Of a DNA stretch of 35,525 bases, positions 33,812 to 35,525 are shown piece by piece. A program made the translations under genes and the position numbers. How positions within the stretch are numbered: the first letter of the stretch is position 1; every line of letters starts with the position of its first letter. Below the pieces are notes generated by a model. It searched no databases and was not told the origin of the DNA. It was given only the letters and a program-made list of their open reading frames with translations. Origin of the DNA: JBHGYD01 sp041920415 (GTDB lineage Bacteria; Bacillota; Bacilli; Bacillales; Anoxybacillaceae); the NCBI GenBank assembly GCA_041920415.1, contig JBHGYD010000016.1, forward strand, positions 1 through 35,525, in the 5' to 3' direction.

Positions 33812-33848
33812 AATTGTAATGTTTGGCTACAACTGTTGCATTACAATT
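33812..33848. repeat. 10-bp inverted repeat upstream of acxA
   Basis: AATTGTAATG (33812-33821) and CATTACAATT (33839-33848) are perfect inverted copies with a 17-base spacer, about 130-165 bases before the acxA start. The distal arm overlaps the end of the nitrilase remnant. It could be an activator site or a leftover hairpin. Confidence 0.55.
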
Positions 33849-34104
33849 CAATGTTAAACCCAATGATTTCAGTGTCTTCACTTAATAGGGTTGTAGAATG
33901 ATCTTGAAGAGCTACATTCCAAAATGATTGGCTTGAAAAACTACCTATTATAATATGCAAGATAAGTAGGAATGTAAGTTTTTGAGAATACAACTAATTT
34001 AGCGCCGATTTCCTTGCTTCTTTGATTCTCTTACAGGCTACTTCAATAGATTTTTTGTTGAAGACAATTTGTGGTGCTTGCATTGCTGTTACATGTTGGT
34101 TTGT
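33841..34104 (-). pseudogene. N-terminal remnant of a nitrilase-family gene
   Basis: Read on the minus strand in three successive frames. From about 34104: HVTAMQAPQIVFNKKSIEVA then CKRIKEAR (nitrilase beta-strand 1 and helix 1, normally VAAVQA...). After a one-base shift at about 34012: EIGAKLVVFSKTYIP (normally GAKLVVFPEAFIPGYP, with the catalytic Glu replaced by Lys). After another break: FWNVALQDHSTTLLSEDTEI, which resembles the segment before helix 3 of nitrilases. It stops at 33841-33843. The catalytic Lys and Cys regions are absent. No intact ribosome binding site or start remains. It precedes acxA on the same strand. Confidence 0.6.
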
Positions 34105-34480
34105 TTCTTACAAAAATTAGTTTATTCACCTTCATGTGTATTTCAATAAAAACCGTCACCCCCCCTACTTAAAGTAAAAGTTGCTTCAATAAACTATACA
34201 CAACACTTGACTAGAGTATGACTCAATTAAATACAATTTTTATTTATTTGATAGCTTCCTTTCCTGTTTTTGCAATCGCTATATTCACACTCAGTTTATT
34301 GAAAATAGTAATTTAGTTTAGTAAGTATTATTTCTATGATAGTGTTGTGTTTTGTATTCTAATATTAAAAATTAAAAGACTAAGGATTTAGTGATTACGA
34401 GATGTGGTATCCTAATTTCTCGTTCTTACATTTCTTGTAAATTACTATTTTTTAGAAGAATAAGCATCAACAAATTTATC
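34105..34480. other. Gene-free stretch between the two decayed genes
   Basis: AT-rich. Contains a 32-codon plus-strand frame at 34218-34316 coding for a very hydrophobic peptide (MTQLNTIFIYLIASFPVFAI start) without a good ribosome binding site; it could be a small membrane peptide or the relic of a transporter. No other recognisable sequence. Confidence 0.35.
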
Positions 34481-34481
34481 G

Positions 34482-34903
34482 ATGAATAAAAAATTCGCAG
34501 AAGATGTTGCAAGCAGATCTTTGAAACTTTGGAGCAGTAGCCTTTTGCCCCATTCGTGAGGATTAAGTTAATTGAGGTAGAAGAAGGTTCTACGGCTGCC
34601 AAGTTAGACATAAAGGATTATTGTTGAATATTCATGAAACCGTACATGGAGCCATTATATTTGTTGGAGCATGATGTTGTGATTCTTATGAAAAAAAACC
34701 TTATTTGGCCTTTCTATGACTGTGAATGATATGGTCCCTGGTATAAAGGATTGCGCCTGAGAGCAACAGCTACAAAAGAAAAACAAAACGATCGGATGAC
34801 ATAGTATAAAATTCGAGTAGAAAGTGACAAGGAGCTTATATCTATCATGGGGGCATGGCTTATCTGTAACCAACGAGCAAAATTGAACCGTTTTCGCCAA
34901 TAA
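34482..34903 (+). pseudogene. Decayed PaaI-type hotdog thioesterase gene
   Basis: Joining frames gives a recognisable acyl-CoA thioesterase of the PaaI/hotdog family: MNKKFAEDVASRSLKL from the ATG at 34482; then, in another frame, PFAPFVRIKLIEVEEGSTAA and KLDIKDY; then, one base shifted after a TGA, LNIHETVHGAIIFVGA, where PaaI proteins have LNxHGTVHGG (the active-site helix region); then LRLRATATKEKQNDRMT and, after a stop, YKIRVESDKELISIMGAWL. The middle part after FVGA is missing. So there are at least three frameshifts or stops and one deletion. It is clearly non-functional. Confidence 0.65.
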
Positions 34904-35233
34904 GAGTGAACTCTTTTCCGGAAATTTCAGCTTCCTCCTTGTTACTTGACATGGAGCCTCTGCGTACAAGATATTCGAAAAAGCGGGTAACAAACAAGAA
35001 GGAAGAGAAGGAGAAACGGTTTCGTTCGTGTGGTGAACTTAAAATAGTGAAGTGGTTGATTTTACACCCTGTTGCTTAAAGAAGTTCCTGTCAGCCAAAT
35101 ATTGAACCCTGATATGTTCAGTTTCTACAAGCCTTTTGGCATTGTTGTAACCGACCTTGAACTCCTTCCTAATATTTATTTGCTTTTCATACTTTTTCTT
35201 TTCCCTATTCCCTCATTTTCATCCTATGACAAA
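34904..35233. other. Gene-free stretch before the recombinase
   Basis: 330 bases in which I find no intact gene and no family I recognise in any of the six frames. It is flanked by decayed and mobile DNA, so it is probably also remnant sequence. Confidence 0.4.
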
Positions 35234-35525
35234 CTATTTAAACAAGTTATTTATCGGACTAAATTTCGCATGTCCCTGCTGTACTTCATTACTGAAAAGA
35301 TTTACATAAACTTTTGTTACTTCCAATGATGTATGTCCAAGTATCGCTTGTAATTGAAAGGCATTTGCCCCATTTAATACACATAATTTGGCGAATGTAT
35401 GACGGAAGGTGTGTGGAGAACAACGAACATTCTCTATTCCTGCTTTCTTTCCATATTCTCTAATCCTATCTTGCACCTGCTTCTTGCTTAACGGTGTGTT
35501 ATCTTGAGTGATAAATAAGTAATCC
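35234..35525 (-). CDS. Tyrosine recombinase/phage integrase, C-terminal part (cut by window end)
   Basis: About 97 residues of an XerC/XerD-like site-specific recombinase; the frame stays open to the window end (it starts DYLFITQDNTPLSKKQVQDR), so the N-terminal part lies outside. The catalytic motifs SPHTFRHTFAK (His-x-x-Arg), LGH (second His) and the nucleophile Tyr in KVYVNLF are all present in the right order and spacing. The chain continues 23 residues past the Tyr. It marks a mobile or integrative element at the right side of the window, next to the accessory acx region. Confidence 0.85.
   Translation of the reverse strand, partial: DYLFITQDNTPLSKKQVQDRIREYGKKAGIENVRCSPHTFRHTFAKLCVLNGANAFQLQAILGHTSLEVTKVYVNLFSNEVQQGHAKFSPINNLFK

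Noticed and set aside
34655..34993. 112-codon minus-strand frame near the right end
   Set aside because: It lies antisense to the PaaI remnant, has unusual composition and no family match that I know.
28131..35525. Idea that tRNA-Gly is the attachment site of an island reaching to the recombinase
   Set aside because: The 3' end of the tRNA points to the core genes (B3/4, queG), not to the acx side, and I found no repeat of the tRNA 3' end near 35200.

Overview
The window reads as chromosome of a Gram-positive Bacillaceae, most like the Anoxybacillus/Geobacillus group. The evidence is strong AGGAGG-type ribosome binding sites, frequent GTG/TTG starts, T-rich hairpin terminators, and gene blocks that match Bacillus subtilis neighbourhoods (dctBSRP; prkA/yhbH with trmL, an amidase and queG). 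This assignment comes from recognising proteins, not from a database search.

Layout. 1-177: unexplained hairpins at the left edge. 178-1675: a pirin/WrbA quinone-response operon behind a textbook sigma-A promoter with two MhqR-like operators. 1691-6885: C4-dicarboxylate uptake (dctP, dctB) divergent from its sensor/regulator pair dctSR, with a perfect cre box before dctP. 6901-8140: a CcpB-like LacI regulator and a 48-residue membrane peptide. 8462-9678: a lipoprotein gene whose second homologous domain is cut off by in-frame stops and a frameshift. 9593-11696: PhoX phosphatase with a Pho box. 11726-12110: a broken Lgt-like gene. 12287-15353: a SwrC-like RND pump. 15477-20912: a MacAB/YvrPON-like efflux operon co-transcribed with a two-component system, plus a PepSY-type membrane gene with the same promoter layout. 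21090-24483: yhbH and prkA. 24531-28111: a 30-residue membrane peptide, trmL, amidase, queG and a B3/4-domain protein. 28131-28407: tRNA-Gly and the ghost of a tRNA-Leu behind a canonical promoter.

28685-35525 is the accessory part. It holds a complete acetone carboxylase operon (acxA-acxB-acxC, minus strand), two decayed genes found by reading all frames (the N-terminal part of a nitrilase, minus strand, and a PaaI-type hotdog thioesterase, plus strand), and the C-terminal catalytic part of a tyrosine recombinase running off the right end.

How the genes fit together: most blocks are signal-plus-effector sets. DctB/DctS/DctR sense dicarboxylates and should activate dctP, while CcpA represses it. 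The efflux two-component system probably drives its own operon and the PepSY gene through a shared TTAAG-N6-TTAAG-N10-CATAMT promoter. MhqR and PhoP regulators, encoded elsewhere, should control pirin/wrbA and phoX. I see no CRISPR array, rRNA or complete transposon.
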